Assembly (NCBI GenBank): GCA_001797745.1
Contig: MGQF01000065.1
Coordinates: 22,693-33,381 of the forward strand
DNA from: Deltaproteobacteria bacterium RBG_13_52_11
GTDB lineage: Bacteria; Desulfobacterota; B13-G15; RBG-16-54-18
DNA: 10,689 bases
Direction of reading: 5' to 3'
Below the pieces are notes generated by a model. The model was not told the DNA's origin. It was given only the letters and a program-made list of their open reading frames with translations, and ran no database searches. Positions 1-6,033 of this stretch are shown one piece after another. The translations under genes and the position numbers were made by a program. The number at the start of each line of letters is the position of its first letter. The stretch's first letter is position 1.

Positions 1-212
1 ATTGACGCTCTAAGCCAAGCCAGAGCATCGCGGAAAAACCTGATTTTTTTGCCTGCTAAAAAAGACCGAGAATTATAATCTATTGAAATCTCTAATGGTT
101 CATCATATTTAAGATCAGCATCCTGCATTGGAATTATATTTCCTGTTACTCGCTTGAAGCCGCTTCTTACAGCTTGGCCTTTCCCTTGTGGCCTGTCCTC
201 ATAAATTATCTT
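1..212 (-). pseudogene. GT2 glycosyltransferase remnant, internally deleted and frameshifted
   Basis: Read on the minus strand from 212, the sequence encodes KIIYEDRPQGKGQAVRSGF and continues to a TGNIIPMQDADLKYD block. This is the middle of a DPM1-like GT2 enzyme, with the GKG-A-R-GF helix and the DxD-type QDADL motif. Directly after it, at about 104-93, comes EPLEISIDYNSRSF, which resembles the near-C-terminal stretch of the same family (EVPISYxxRSxxEGKKI). Near position 32-38 one extra base shifts the frame, after which RDALAWLRAS continues to the window edge and fits the family's last helix. So roughly the central 80-100 residues, and everything before KIIYED, are missing. The N-terminal break lies against the ABC permease remnant. 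There is no start codon and no function is expected. Confidence 0.65.
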
Positions 213-607
213 ACACCCTTCCCACTGATGAACATCACCAACACCACAACGGCCGAGATCAGTAAAAAAGACAGGTTCAGCGTGCTTTTGCCTAGCAGTG
301 CCCACCAAAACCCTCCCACCACACCGATCATCGGGTTCAGGCTGTACAGCCAGAGCCAATTTTTTGGGATCAATTCGCTGGAGTAGGCAATCGGTGTTGC
401 GTACATCCAGAACTGGGGCAGGAACGGAACGACATAACGGATGTCGCGGTATTGGACATTCAGCGCCGAGAGCCACAAACCCACGCCCAGGGCGGCGACA
501 ACCGCCAATCCCAGAAACAGCAGCAGGCTCCACACGACAGCAGTCGGCATCGTGCCATAGATGGCCATGATCACCAGCAAGACCAGAAAAGCAATCGCAA
601 CGTCCAC
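206..607 (-). pseudogene. ABC-2 type polysaccharide-export permease, C-terminal half (Wzm-like), both ends missing
   Basis: The 133-residue frame matches the C-terminal half of O-antigen/polysaccharide ABC-transporter permeases. GVGLWLSALNVQYRDIRYVV is the strongly conserved cytoplasmic segment, followed by PFLPQFWMYATPIAYSSELI and LNPMIGVVGGFWWALLG. Full permeases have about 260-280 residues. The N-terminal half is absent: a TGA stands one codon before the nominal GTG, where the family would continue upstream from LVD. At the 3' end the match runs through VLVMFISG, and the usual last tail with the family's F-A-D ending is replaced by KGVR and a stop. No partner ATPase gene is in the window. 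The local base composition is clearly richer in GC than the genes to its right. It is almost certainly non-functional. Confidence 0.75.
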
Positions 608-794
608 CAGTCAATATGACCGCACAGATCATTTTCCCCCCAACTCAATCTTGTAGTCGACTGTACCGTCTATGGAATAGTTACTTAGGGTTCTAAAAAG
701 CTCAGTTTTTTGCCTCAGCAGCATCCACCCCTCATCAGAGATCTTTGCACGCTATCGTGTTCGTAGCAATCGATTGGATTATCTCAGTTGGAGA
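608..794. other. gene-poor gap with an orphan 40-codon open frame (minus strand 751-629)
   Basis: No complete gene lies here. On the minus strand, 751-629 stays open for 40 codons and reads as protein-like sequence, including SDEGWMLLRQKTELFRTLSN and then YSIDGTVDYKIELGGK, before a TGA. It has no convincing start, and I cannot assign it to a family. It could be the C-terminal relic of another deleted gene, in keeping with the damage on both sides. No terminator hairpin or promoter was seen. Confidence 0.35.
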
Positions 795-1784
795 TTAGAA
801 CATCGGGTTTTTCTCTCCTCGATTTTTAAATATTTGCCGAAAGGGAACATTCATAAAGGACAGAAATATTAGACCGAGAACAATATTGACGCCGATACCA
901 GTGAAATAGTAAACCATCGCAAACGCGAAGGCTTCGTTCCTGGCAACTCCGTAAAAAGATAAGGCAACGATACAGGCAAATTGAAAATTACCGATAAATC
1001 CCGGAGCAGCCGGCAGACTGATCCCCAGGGCAGTTATGGTTGTAACAGTAAAGGCTGCCATAACACCTAAAGGCAATTTATAAAAGAAAAAAAGGAGATA
1101 TACAGCCAGCGCCGACAGGAGCCAAACAAGAAAAGACAACAAAAAAACTTTGGTAAATTTGCCTATACTTGAAATAACGCGAAATCCGGCGCCGATATTT
1201 TCAATAAATGCCTCGAACCCTTTTTCTACCCTCCGGGAAAACAGCTTTGTTATTGGGGAAAAAAATTTCTTTATCTTTTCAGGAAATACCAAGAACAGAA
1301 TGATGAACAGGAACGCGAAAAGTATGATGCCGAGAAGGACGGTTCCGCTCCTGGCGATCCAAGGGGGAAGAGAGACTTGAGAAATAATAACGAAAAGAAA
1401 TAAGAGCAACATCAAGAGATCCATGGTCCTTTCGATGAGAATCGTTGCAATCCCGGAACCGAGCGGAACCGATTCCTTGACGTTTATCAAATAGGGGCGC
1501 ACAATCTCCCCCAAACGCATCGGGGCGACAATAATGGCCATAAAGCCAACAGATGTAATTGGGAAAAGGACTCGCTGGTTAATGACTTTGATGGGGGAAA
1601 GGATGGCCCCCCAGCGAAGCGAGCGAATGATTTGCGTCAAAATGAAAACCGCAGCGACCGGCAAGAGAAATTCATAGCTTTTGTTGCGAAGTCCGGCAAG
1701 AACCTCTTTCAGATCCACCCCCTTAAAGGTAAGGTAAACAAAAACCGTGCTAACTGCAATTCCGATTAATAGTTTTTTGATCAT
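795..1784 (-). CDS. LPG-synthase-TM / UPF0104-type polytopic membrane protein
   Basis: This 329-residue inner-membrane protein belongs to the family containing the transmembrane half of lysylphosphatidylglycerol synthase (UPF0104, YbhN-like). The family marks are MRLGEIVRPYLI (89-100), ERTMD (118-122) and PAAPGFIGNFQ (258-268), with about eight hydrophobic helices spread over the length and a cytoplasmic-looking basic loop at 169-190. Members are linked to lipid or lipid-linked-intermediate movement and are common beside GT2 glycosyltransferases in polysaccharide clusters; no specific substrate can be claimed. The length is complete for the family. The ATG at 1784 lacks a convincing Shine-Dalgarno site, perhaps because the natural upstream gene (the radical SAM remnant) has been shortened. 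Confidence 0.85.
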   Translation of the reverse strand: MIKKLLIGIAVSTVFVYLTFKGVDLKEVLAGLRNKSYEFLLPVAAVFILTQIIRSLRWGAILSPIKVINQRVLFPITSVGFMAIIVAPMRLGEIVRPYLINVKESVPLGSGIATILIERTMDLLMLLLFLFVIISQVSLPPWIARSGTVLLGIILFAFLFIILFLVFPEKIKKFFSPITKLFSRRVEKGFEAFIENIGAGFRVISSIGKFTKVFLLSFLVWLLSALAVYLLFFFYKLPLGVMAAFTVTTITALGISLPAAPGFIGNFQFACIVALSFYGVARNEAFAFAMVYYFTGIGVNIVLGLIFLSFMNVPFRQIFKNRGEKNPMF

Positions 1785-1813
1785 AGGATGCAGCGTATTT
1801 TTTTCTAAGAGAC

Positions 1814-1954
1814 CTACGAAACATATTCCACGCAGATAACGGACAACTTTCTTGATGATCCATTTTGTGATTCTTCACTTCCCCCGTTCAGCCAGACTTC
1901 CACTCGGTCTTTATGCCAGGCAAGCCTGTGCCCATCAAGAATGATTTTTCCCAT
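1814..1954 (-). pseudogene. radical SAM protein, N-terminal remnant (46 codons)
   Basis: An ATG at 1954 opens a 46-codon frame starting MGKIILDGHRLAWHKDRVEV and WLNGG, then unfamiliar sequence to a TAG. The pattern DGH(K/R)L..H..RV..WL.G is what I recall as the N-terminal leader of a group of radical SAM enzymes found in polysaccharide and peptide-modification clusters, where it is followed by a segment leading to CxxxCxxC. Here the match stops after about 24 residues and no cysteine cluster follows, so the enzyme has been lost. It overlaps the GT2 gene by 20 bases and has a fair ribosome site. The family assignment rests on memory of a short motif and is tentative; an alternative is an unrelated small protein. 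Confidence 0.45.
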
Positions 1955-2720
1955 TCATCATCCCTTTCCATCGGATAAATGTGGCCGAATCATGAACCAT
2001 GCCGTCCGGGCGATTCTCCGAACCCGGCCCATAAATGGCGAGCAGTAAAAGGAAGTAACCTTTGACCACATTGAAGAAGGAACGAAAGGATATTGCTTTT
2101 GATGTTCCCGTATTTCGTTTCCCAATAGAATATGGGACTTCGGCAAAAAGATAGCCTTTGCGGATCATCTTGACTAATATCTCCGCTTGAAATAGAAACC
2201 CTTTACTTTGCAAATGCATGCCGTCGAGGATGGATTTTCGATAAAGGACTGTGCCATTGGTGTAATTTAGATTCATCCGAAAGGACAAGTTAATAATAGT
2301 TCGAAAAAGGGAGGAGAGGAACTCACGAAATCTTCCCCGGCCTCCCCGATTGTAAACAAAAGGAACTACAATATCGACATGCTTGAGAAGATCAATATAA
2401 CGGAGAGCTTCGAAAGGAATGTTTTCATTATCTCCGGAAAACATGGTAACAATATTGCCTCGGGCAGATTGCACCCCATCCCAAAATGATGCCCCAATTC
2501 CCTCAGGTTTCTCATGCTTCAGCATCCGAACTCGGGGATCTTGGGCCATCATCTCCCGAATCAAAGCCCCCGTATGATCGGTACTGCCATCATTGACAGC
2601 GATGATTTCCCCCTTAATGTTCAAATCCTTGAAGGCTTTCAATGTACTCCGTATTGCCGGCAATATATTGCTCTCCTCATTCAAGGCCGGCATGATGACG
2701 CTCAAAAATAATTTTTCCAT
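1935..2720 (-). CDS. GT2-family glycosyltransferase, DPM1-like
   Basis: This 261-residue glycosyltransferase belongs to family 2 (GT-A fold) and is similar in layout to dolichol-phosphate mannosyltransferases. SVIMPALNEESNI (7-19) opens the nucleotide-binding domain, VNDGSTD (42-48) is the first aspartate motif, and SGDNEN (95-100) stands where the DxD-type metal motif occurs. A GIGASFWDGVQSARGNIV stretch (74-91) precedes it, as usual. The C-terminal part has a hydrophobic segment at about 219-235 that may hold the protein to the membrane. By family it would transfer a sugar from a nucleotide-sugar donor to a polyprenyl phosphate or other acceptor on the cytoplasmic face. The start shares a TAATG junction with the frame upstream. 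Its last 20 bases contain the ribosome site and start of the radical SAM remnant. Confidence 0.85.
   Translation of the reverse strand: MEKLFLSVIMPALNEESNILPAIRSTLKAFKDLNIKGEIIAVNDGSTDHTGALIREMMAQDPRVRMLKHEKPEGIGASFWDGVQSARGNIVTMFSGDNENIPFEALRYIDLLKHVDIVVPFVYNRGGRGRFREFLSSLFRTIINLSFRMNLNYTNGTVLYRKSILDGMHLQSKGFLFQAEILVKMIRKGYLFAEVPYSIGKRNTGTSKAISFRSFFNVVKGYFLLLLAIYGPGSENRPDGMVHDSATFIRWKGMMNGKNHS
1962..1967 (-). promoter_or_regulatory. ribosome binding site AAAGGG for the radical SAM-like remnant
   Basis: AAAGGG is seven bases upstream of the ATG at 1954 and lies within the 3' end of the GT2 gene. It helps to fix the start of the following 46-codon frame and supports that frame as the original start of a real gene, not a chance open stretch. 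Confidence 0.45.
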
Positions 2721-2770
2721 TATCGTTTCGTTCTAATGTTGGCCGCTAACTGAGGAATACTGGTAGCCAT
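2720..2770 (-). other. 16-codon frame, possible relic of the lost transketolase C-terminus
   Basis: Between the short transketolase subunit and the GT2 gene, a frame beginning at ATG 2770 encodes MATSIPQLAANIRTKR and ends with TAA. The last A of that TAA is the A of the GT2 ATG (TAATG), a classical coupled junction. The frame stays open upstream of its ATG for several codons. It could be the last helix of the missing transketolase C-terminal domain, left after an out-of-frame deletion. Alternatively it is a chance short frame; the peptide is too short to classify. Confidence 0.3.
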
Positions 2771-2772
2771 TT

Positions 2773-3273
2773 TTATACCCGAATGTATCCGGCTTTTTTA
2801 TCTTGAATCCATTCTTGGACCATATGATCAAAATCGACATTTTGGACAGCGTAGGGATCATATATTCTTAAACCAATTAACTCCATAATTTTTTTGTCAT
2901 CCTGGTCACAACAGTGGGAATATCCTAAAGATCGAAAATAGTTATTCACCCCCGTGGCGATAAATTTTACATTCAAATTCTGCGTCACCACATCATTGCG
3001 CACCTGTTCAAGGGCCCGAAATGCCAGAAAATTCACGATGGAATACACAATGGGAATTAAACCCGTCATGGCCATTCCGGCGGCAATGCCAACCGTACCC
3101 TGTTCCATAATACCCATATTAATGAGTCGATCGGGAAACTCTTTTTTAAACTTATCCGTAACAGCAAATCCCATATCGCAAACAAGGAGAATGATCCGCT
3201 TGTCCTTTTGAGCATAGGGAACAATTTTATCAACAATGATTTTTCGAAAAAAACCTACCTCTGGTTTATTCAT
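2773..3273 (-). CDS. transketolase, C-terminal subunit, short (pyrimidine-binding domain only)
   Basis: This 166-residue protein carries the transketolase pyrimidine-binding domain. CDMG (32-35) and INMGIMEQGTVGIAAGMAMT (51-70) are recognisable, with Glu57 as the glutamate that activates thiamine diphosphate. It ends at KKAGYIRV, the point where this domain normally closes, whereas partner subunits of split transketolases are usually about 300 residues and go on into a transketolase C-terminal domain. That domain is absent here. All residues known to bind or activate TPP lie in the two retained domains, so a working enzyme is conceivable, but truncation is equally possible. It overlaps the first subunit by eight bases (ATGAATAA), and a possible tail remnant follows its stop. 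Confidence 0.75.
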   Translation of the reverse strand: MNKPEVGFFRKIIVDKIVPYAQKDKRIILLVCDMGFAVTDKFKKEFPDRLINMGIMEQGTVGIAAGMAMTGLIPIVYSIVNFLAFRALEQVRNDVVTQNLNVKFIATGVNNYFRSLGYSHCCDQDDKKIMELIGLRIYDPYAVQNVDFDHMVQEWIQDKKAGYIRV

Positions 3274-4111
3274 ATCGCTTGCCTTTTTTCAATTCTTCTT
3301 CCGTGGGAACACGAAAATGAAATTTAGGAACGTTTTCCATGCAGAACACTCCATATCCTTTGATCGTATTCGCGACGACCACCTGGGGCGCCGAGAGGCT
3401 TTGTAGGTTGTTCACCCACTCTCCTATCGCGGCAAGAATATCTTCTATGTGATGTCCATTACAGGTTTTCACCAGGAATCCAAAGGCTCTCATCTTTTTT
3501 TGCAAATCGTTCTTGCGGTTTGGAGTTAAGATATTGTTCAGGAAATCCATTGCCTGAAGCCTATTGTGATCAATGATCACAGTCAAATTAGTAAGCTGAT
3601 GTTTCACTGCAAATTGGATTGCTTCCCAATTCGAACCCTCTTGCATTTCTCCATCCCCGACAATACAGTAGGTTCGATATTTTTTATTTTGAAATTTTGC
3701 TCCGAAAGCCGTGCCCACTGCGATGGGAAGGCCATGCCCTAGAGAACCACAACCAGCCTCTAGACCCTGATTCGTCTGTCGTTCTATACATCCGGTTAAA
3801 AAACTTCCCCCATAAAAATTTTCCCAGTTTTCTCTCGGGATATAACCTAAATCACTGAGGATTGCATAGAGCGCATAGCATCCATGCGCTTTGGAGAAAA
3901 TCAGGCGATCTCTTTCTTCCCATTCGGGATCAGGAGATATGTTCATGATGCGGTAGTAAAGGGCAGTTAAAATATCGACGCTGGAAAGGGAAGGTGCAAT
4001 ATGGCCAGCTTCGTTTTTGACCGCAATTTCCACCAATTCCTTGCGAATTTGATCTGCCTTTTGAACGAGTTGCTGATTGGTTAATTTTCGAAGTCTTTTC
4101 ATAATAATCAC
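3266..4111 (-). CDS. transketolase, N-terminal (TPP-binding) subunit
   Basis: This 281-residue protein is the first half of a split transketolase. GHIAPSLSSVDIL (36-48), SKAHG (73-77) and GSLGHGLP (122-129) are typical. The thiamine-diphosphate motif runs from GDGE (152-155) to Asn183 in IIDHNRLQ, with TIKGYG at 249-254. With the next gene it would transfer a two-carbon ketol unit between sugar phosphates, a reaction that can yield sedoheptulose 7-phosphate, the entry substrate of heptose synthesis. That link to the isomerase gene is inference. The nominal GTG start (4111) overlaps the stop of the broken aminotransferase; an ATG three codons in (4102) has GGCGGTG upstream and may be the real start. 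It overlaps the second subunit by eight bases. Confidence 0.87.
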   Translation of the reverse strand: MIIMKRLRKLTNQQLVQKADQIRKELVEIAVKNEAGHIAPSLSSVDILTALYYRIMNISPDPEWEERDRLIFSKAHGCYALYAILSDLGYIPRENWENFYGGSFLTGCIERQTNQGLEAGCGSLGHGLPIAVGTAFGAKFQNKKYRTYCIVGDGEMQEGSNWEAIQFAVKHQLTNLTVIIDHNRLQAMDFLNNILTPNRKNDLQKKMRAFGFLVKTCNGHHIEDILAAIGEWVNNLQSLSAPQVVVANTIKGYGVFCMENVPKFHFRVPTEEELKKGKRYE

Positions 4112-4398
4112 CGCCAGCCGAATGAAATTGTTACGATCCTAAATGCGATTGTAAAATTTCTTAATTCGATCGATCCCGGACCGACACCAATAACTGTTAA
4201 GAACAAAAACAGGGCGTCGGTCCCCGAATTGACTCCTACCCCGTATCTGGCGCCGAGGAGATTGGCAAATTTTTCCTCGAACTCCTGGACAGCTTTTCCC
4301 AAGGTAAAATCTCCGGTCTTGACGACCTCGGCGATTTTTTTAAAAATGCTTTGATAGTCCTTAAACTGCTCTTCGAGATAAGAATATTTCACACGCAT
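4108..4398 (-). pseudogene. DegT/DnrJ/EryC1/StrS aminotransferase, internally deleted
   Basis: The first 75 residues match the N-terminus of PLP-dependent sugar aminotransferases of the DegT/StrS family: a starting helix, TGDFTLGKAVQEFEEKFA (28-45) and the cofactor-loop motif NSGTDAL (57-63), then GVGPG where the family continues with DEVI. From there the frame is foreign and stops at 4108, giving 96 residues against roughly 360-400. In another frame, 4174-4139 reads IDRIKKFYNRI and a stop, which looks like the usual last helix of the same family. So the middle of the gene, including the PLP lysine, appears to be deleted with a frame change at about 4174. It cannot be an active aminotransferase. 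The start is supported by AGGAT upstream, and the reading stop overlaps the GTG of the transketolase subunit. Confidence 0.8.
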
Positions 4399-4420
4399 AT
4401 ACCGGTTATCCTGATAGAAC

Positions 4421-5419
4421 CTATTTTAGCTTGATAGCTTCCATCGTCTTGATATTGATGTAGCGGATATCCGTGAGCGCATTGGGAATTTTCCCCTCTT
4501 CAAAGGCCCTTTTCAGGTCCAGGACTGCCTCTTCAACGGTGTGTTTGGCCTCAAAGCCCAGTTCCTCTTTGATTTTCTTCGAGGATATGTGGTAGGAGCG
4601 TAAGTCGTCGGTAGGGCTTCCCTCGATTGGAATCTTCGGATCGATGGTCTTTCGTACCACCTCGGCAATCTTTTTGACCTTTAAATTTTGAAAGCCAATG
4701 TTATAAATTTTCTTATGGATCTTCTCATCCGGCTGCTCAAGCAAAAATAGGTAGGCGTCGCACATATCCTGAATATGAAGATTCGGGCGTTTTTGCTCAC
4801 CCCCAAAGACGGTGATCTTGCCCCTATTAACAGCTTGATTGGTTAAAATGTTAACGGTTAAATCCAGACGCATACGTGGAGAATAGCCGCAAACCGTCGA
4901 AGGTCGCACAATGGTAATGATAAAATCTTTATCGGCGGCTGCCATCAATACCTTTTCACACTCCGCTTTGTATCTCGAATAATCCGTGAGAGGTTCGAGC
5001 GGGAGATCTTCGGTGACATCTGGCTCTGTTTTTATGCCATAGACGCTGGAGCTAGAGGCATAGATAAAATTTTTTACTTTGGCCTTTTTTGAGACATCGA
5101 CTAAATCGAGAAAGGCATCGTAGTTAATGGATTTCGCCAGGGCTGGATCCAGCTCAAAGCTTGGGTCATTGGAAATACAGGCCAAGTGGATAACGGTATC
5201 ATAGCCAGTGATTTCTTTTTCCAAGAGCTTGCGATTGCGAATATCCCCTTTGACTTGAATCAATCCCGGATGATTTTTCTCGCTGGATAACACGTCTTCC
5301 CCGAACATATATAGATCAAGCACTTTCACCTGGTATCCTTTGGCAAGAAGTTTGGGGACCAGAACCGCACCTACATACCCAGCGCCCCCAGTTAAAAAAA
5401 TCTTTCTTTTCGTGATCAT
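4421..5419 (-). CDS. extended SDR NAD-dependent epimerase/dehydratase
   Basis: This 332-residue extended short-chain dehydrogenase/reductase acts on nucleotide sugars by family. The NAD-binding loop TGGAGYVG is at 10-17, IHLA at 77-80, ASSSSVYG (121-128) supplies the catalytic serine, and YSRYK (147-151) is the catalytic Tyr-Lys pair. GGEQKRPNLHIQDM (206-219) is the substrate-domain loop. The length and all catalytic parts are complete. The family belongs to sugar-nucleotide epimerases and dehydratases that recur in polysaccharide clusters; here it may modify the activated heptose (for example C-6 or C-4 chemistry), but the exact reaction cannot be read from motifs. AAGGA lies eight bases before its ATG, and the gap to the isomerase gene is 15 bases. 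Confidence 0.85.
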   Translation of the reverse strand: MITKRKIFLTGGAGYVGAVLVPKLLAKGYQVKVLDLYMFGEDVLSSEKNHPGLIQVKGDIRNRKLLEKEITGYDTVIHLACISNDPSFELDPALAKSINYDAFLDLVDVSKKAKVKNFIYASSSSVYGIKTEPDVTEDLPLEPLTDYSRYKAECEKVLMAAADKDFIITIVRPSTVCGYSPRMRLDLTVNILTNQAVNRGKITVFGGEQKRPNLHIQDMCDAYLFLLEQPDEKIHKKIYNIGFQNLKVKKIAEVVRKTIDPKIPIEGSPTDDLRSYHISSKKIKEELGFEAKHTVEEAVLDLKRAFEEGKIPNALTDIRYINIKTMEAIKLK

Positions 5420-5434
5420 GAAAAATATCCTTAT

Positions 5435-6025
5435 TTATTCTGATTTTTCATCATGCCCAATGCTTTGCAGGATGTCAAGGATGCAGTGACAAATGGAATG
5501 GTGCAGAACTTCGACGGGGCCATAGGCCTCAGCCGGAACATAATAATTCAGGTTCCCTAAAGAGCGTAGGGGGGAGTCGGGACGAAAACCAGAAAAGGTA
5601 ATCACCTGACAATTCTTTTCCCGAGCCGCCTTGACGCCGTTTAAAATATTAGGCGACTGTCCACTACTACTGATCGCCATGAGGATGTCGCCCTGATCGG
5701 CGAACATCGAGATGGGTTTGGCAAAAACATGTTCATAACCGTAATCATTGCCGATACAGGTTAACAGGGAGCTATCATTAAAGGCCACGGCTTTAATCCC
5801 AGCCGTTTTCCAGAAGTCTGTAGCCATATGACTGCAAATGGCAGCACTGCCTCCATTCCCGATGAAAATGAGCTTGCGACCTTCTTTGGCCTGAGCGAGG
5901 ATCAGATTGCATGTCCATTCGATTCCTTGATGAAAATTCATTTCCAGACCGTCCTGATCGCTAACCTGAATGGAATGAATCAGGGTATACAGGTTCTCAT
6001 AATATTTTTCAACAAGATTTGACAT
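5435..6025 (-). CDS. GmhA-like SIS-domain phosphosugar isomerase
   Basis: This 196-residue SIS-domain protein is close in length to phosphoheptose isomerase GmhA (192 in E. coli). Typical marks are GNGGSA (56-61), CIGNDYGYEHVF (90-101), and GDILMAISSSGQSPNIL (112-128), which forms the phosphate-binding serine loop. By family it would convert sedoheptulose 7-phosphate to D-glycero-D-manno-heptose 7-phosphate in the cytoplasm. From memory of the GmhA alignment, the metal and catalytic positions His61, Glu65, Gln172 and His180 correspond here to His66, Asp70, Glu172 and His180. Two are therefore conservatively replaced. It follows the kinase fusion with AAGGAG overlapping that gene's TAA four bases before its own ATG. 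A different phosphosugar substrate is possible. Confidence 0.8.
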   Translation of the reverse strand: MSNLVEKYYENLYTLIHSIQVSDQDGLEMNFHQGIEWTCNLILAQAKEGRKLIFIGNGGSAAICSHMATDFWKTAGIKAVAFNDSSLLTCIGNDYGYEHVFAKPISMFADQGDILMAISSSGQSPNILNGVKAAREKNCQVITFSGFRPDSPLRSLGNLNYYVPAEAYGPVEVLHHSICHCILDILQSIGHDEKSE

Positions 6026-6033
6026 GATTCTCC

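Noticed and set aside
298..570. A 90-codon plus-strand open frame over the permease remnant
   Set aside because: The minus frame matches a known permease family, while the plus frame is rich in Arg, Ser and Pro with no motif, typical of a shadow in GC-rich DNA.
690..725. A-rich and T-rich runs around CTGAG near 690-725 as a terminator after the UPF0104-type gene
   Set aside because: The runs pair only weakly (A with T), the CTGAG copies are direct and not inverted, and no GC stem forms.
1..780. Insertion sequence or transposon as the cause of the broken genes
   Set aside because: No transposase-like frame, terminal inverted repeat or target duplication was found by eye; deletions explain the remnants without one.
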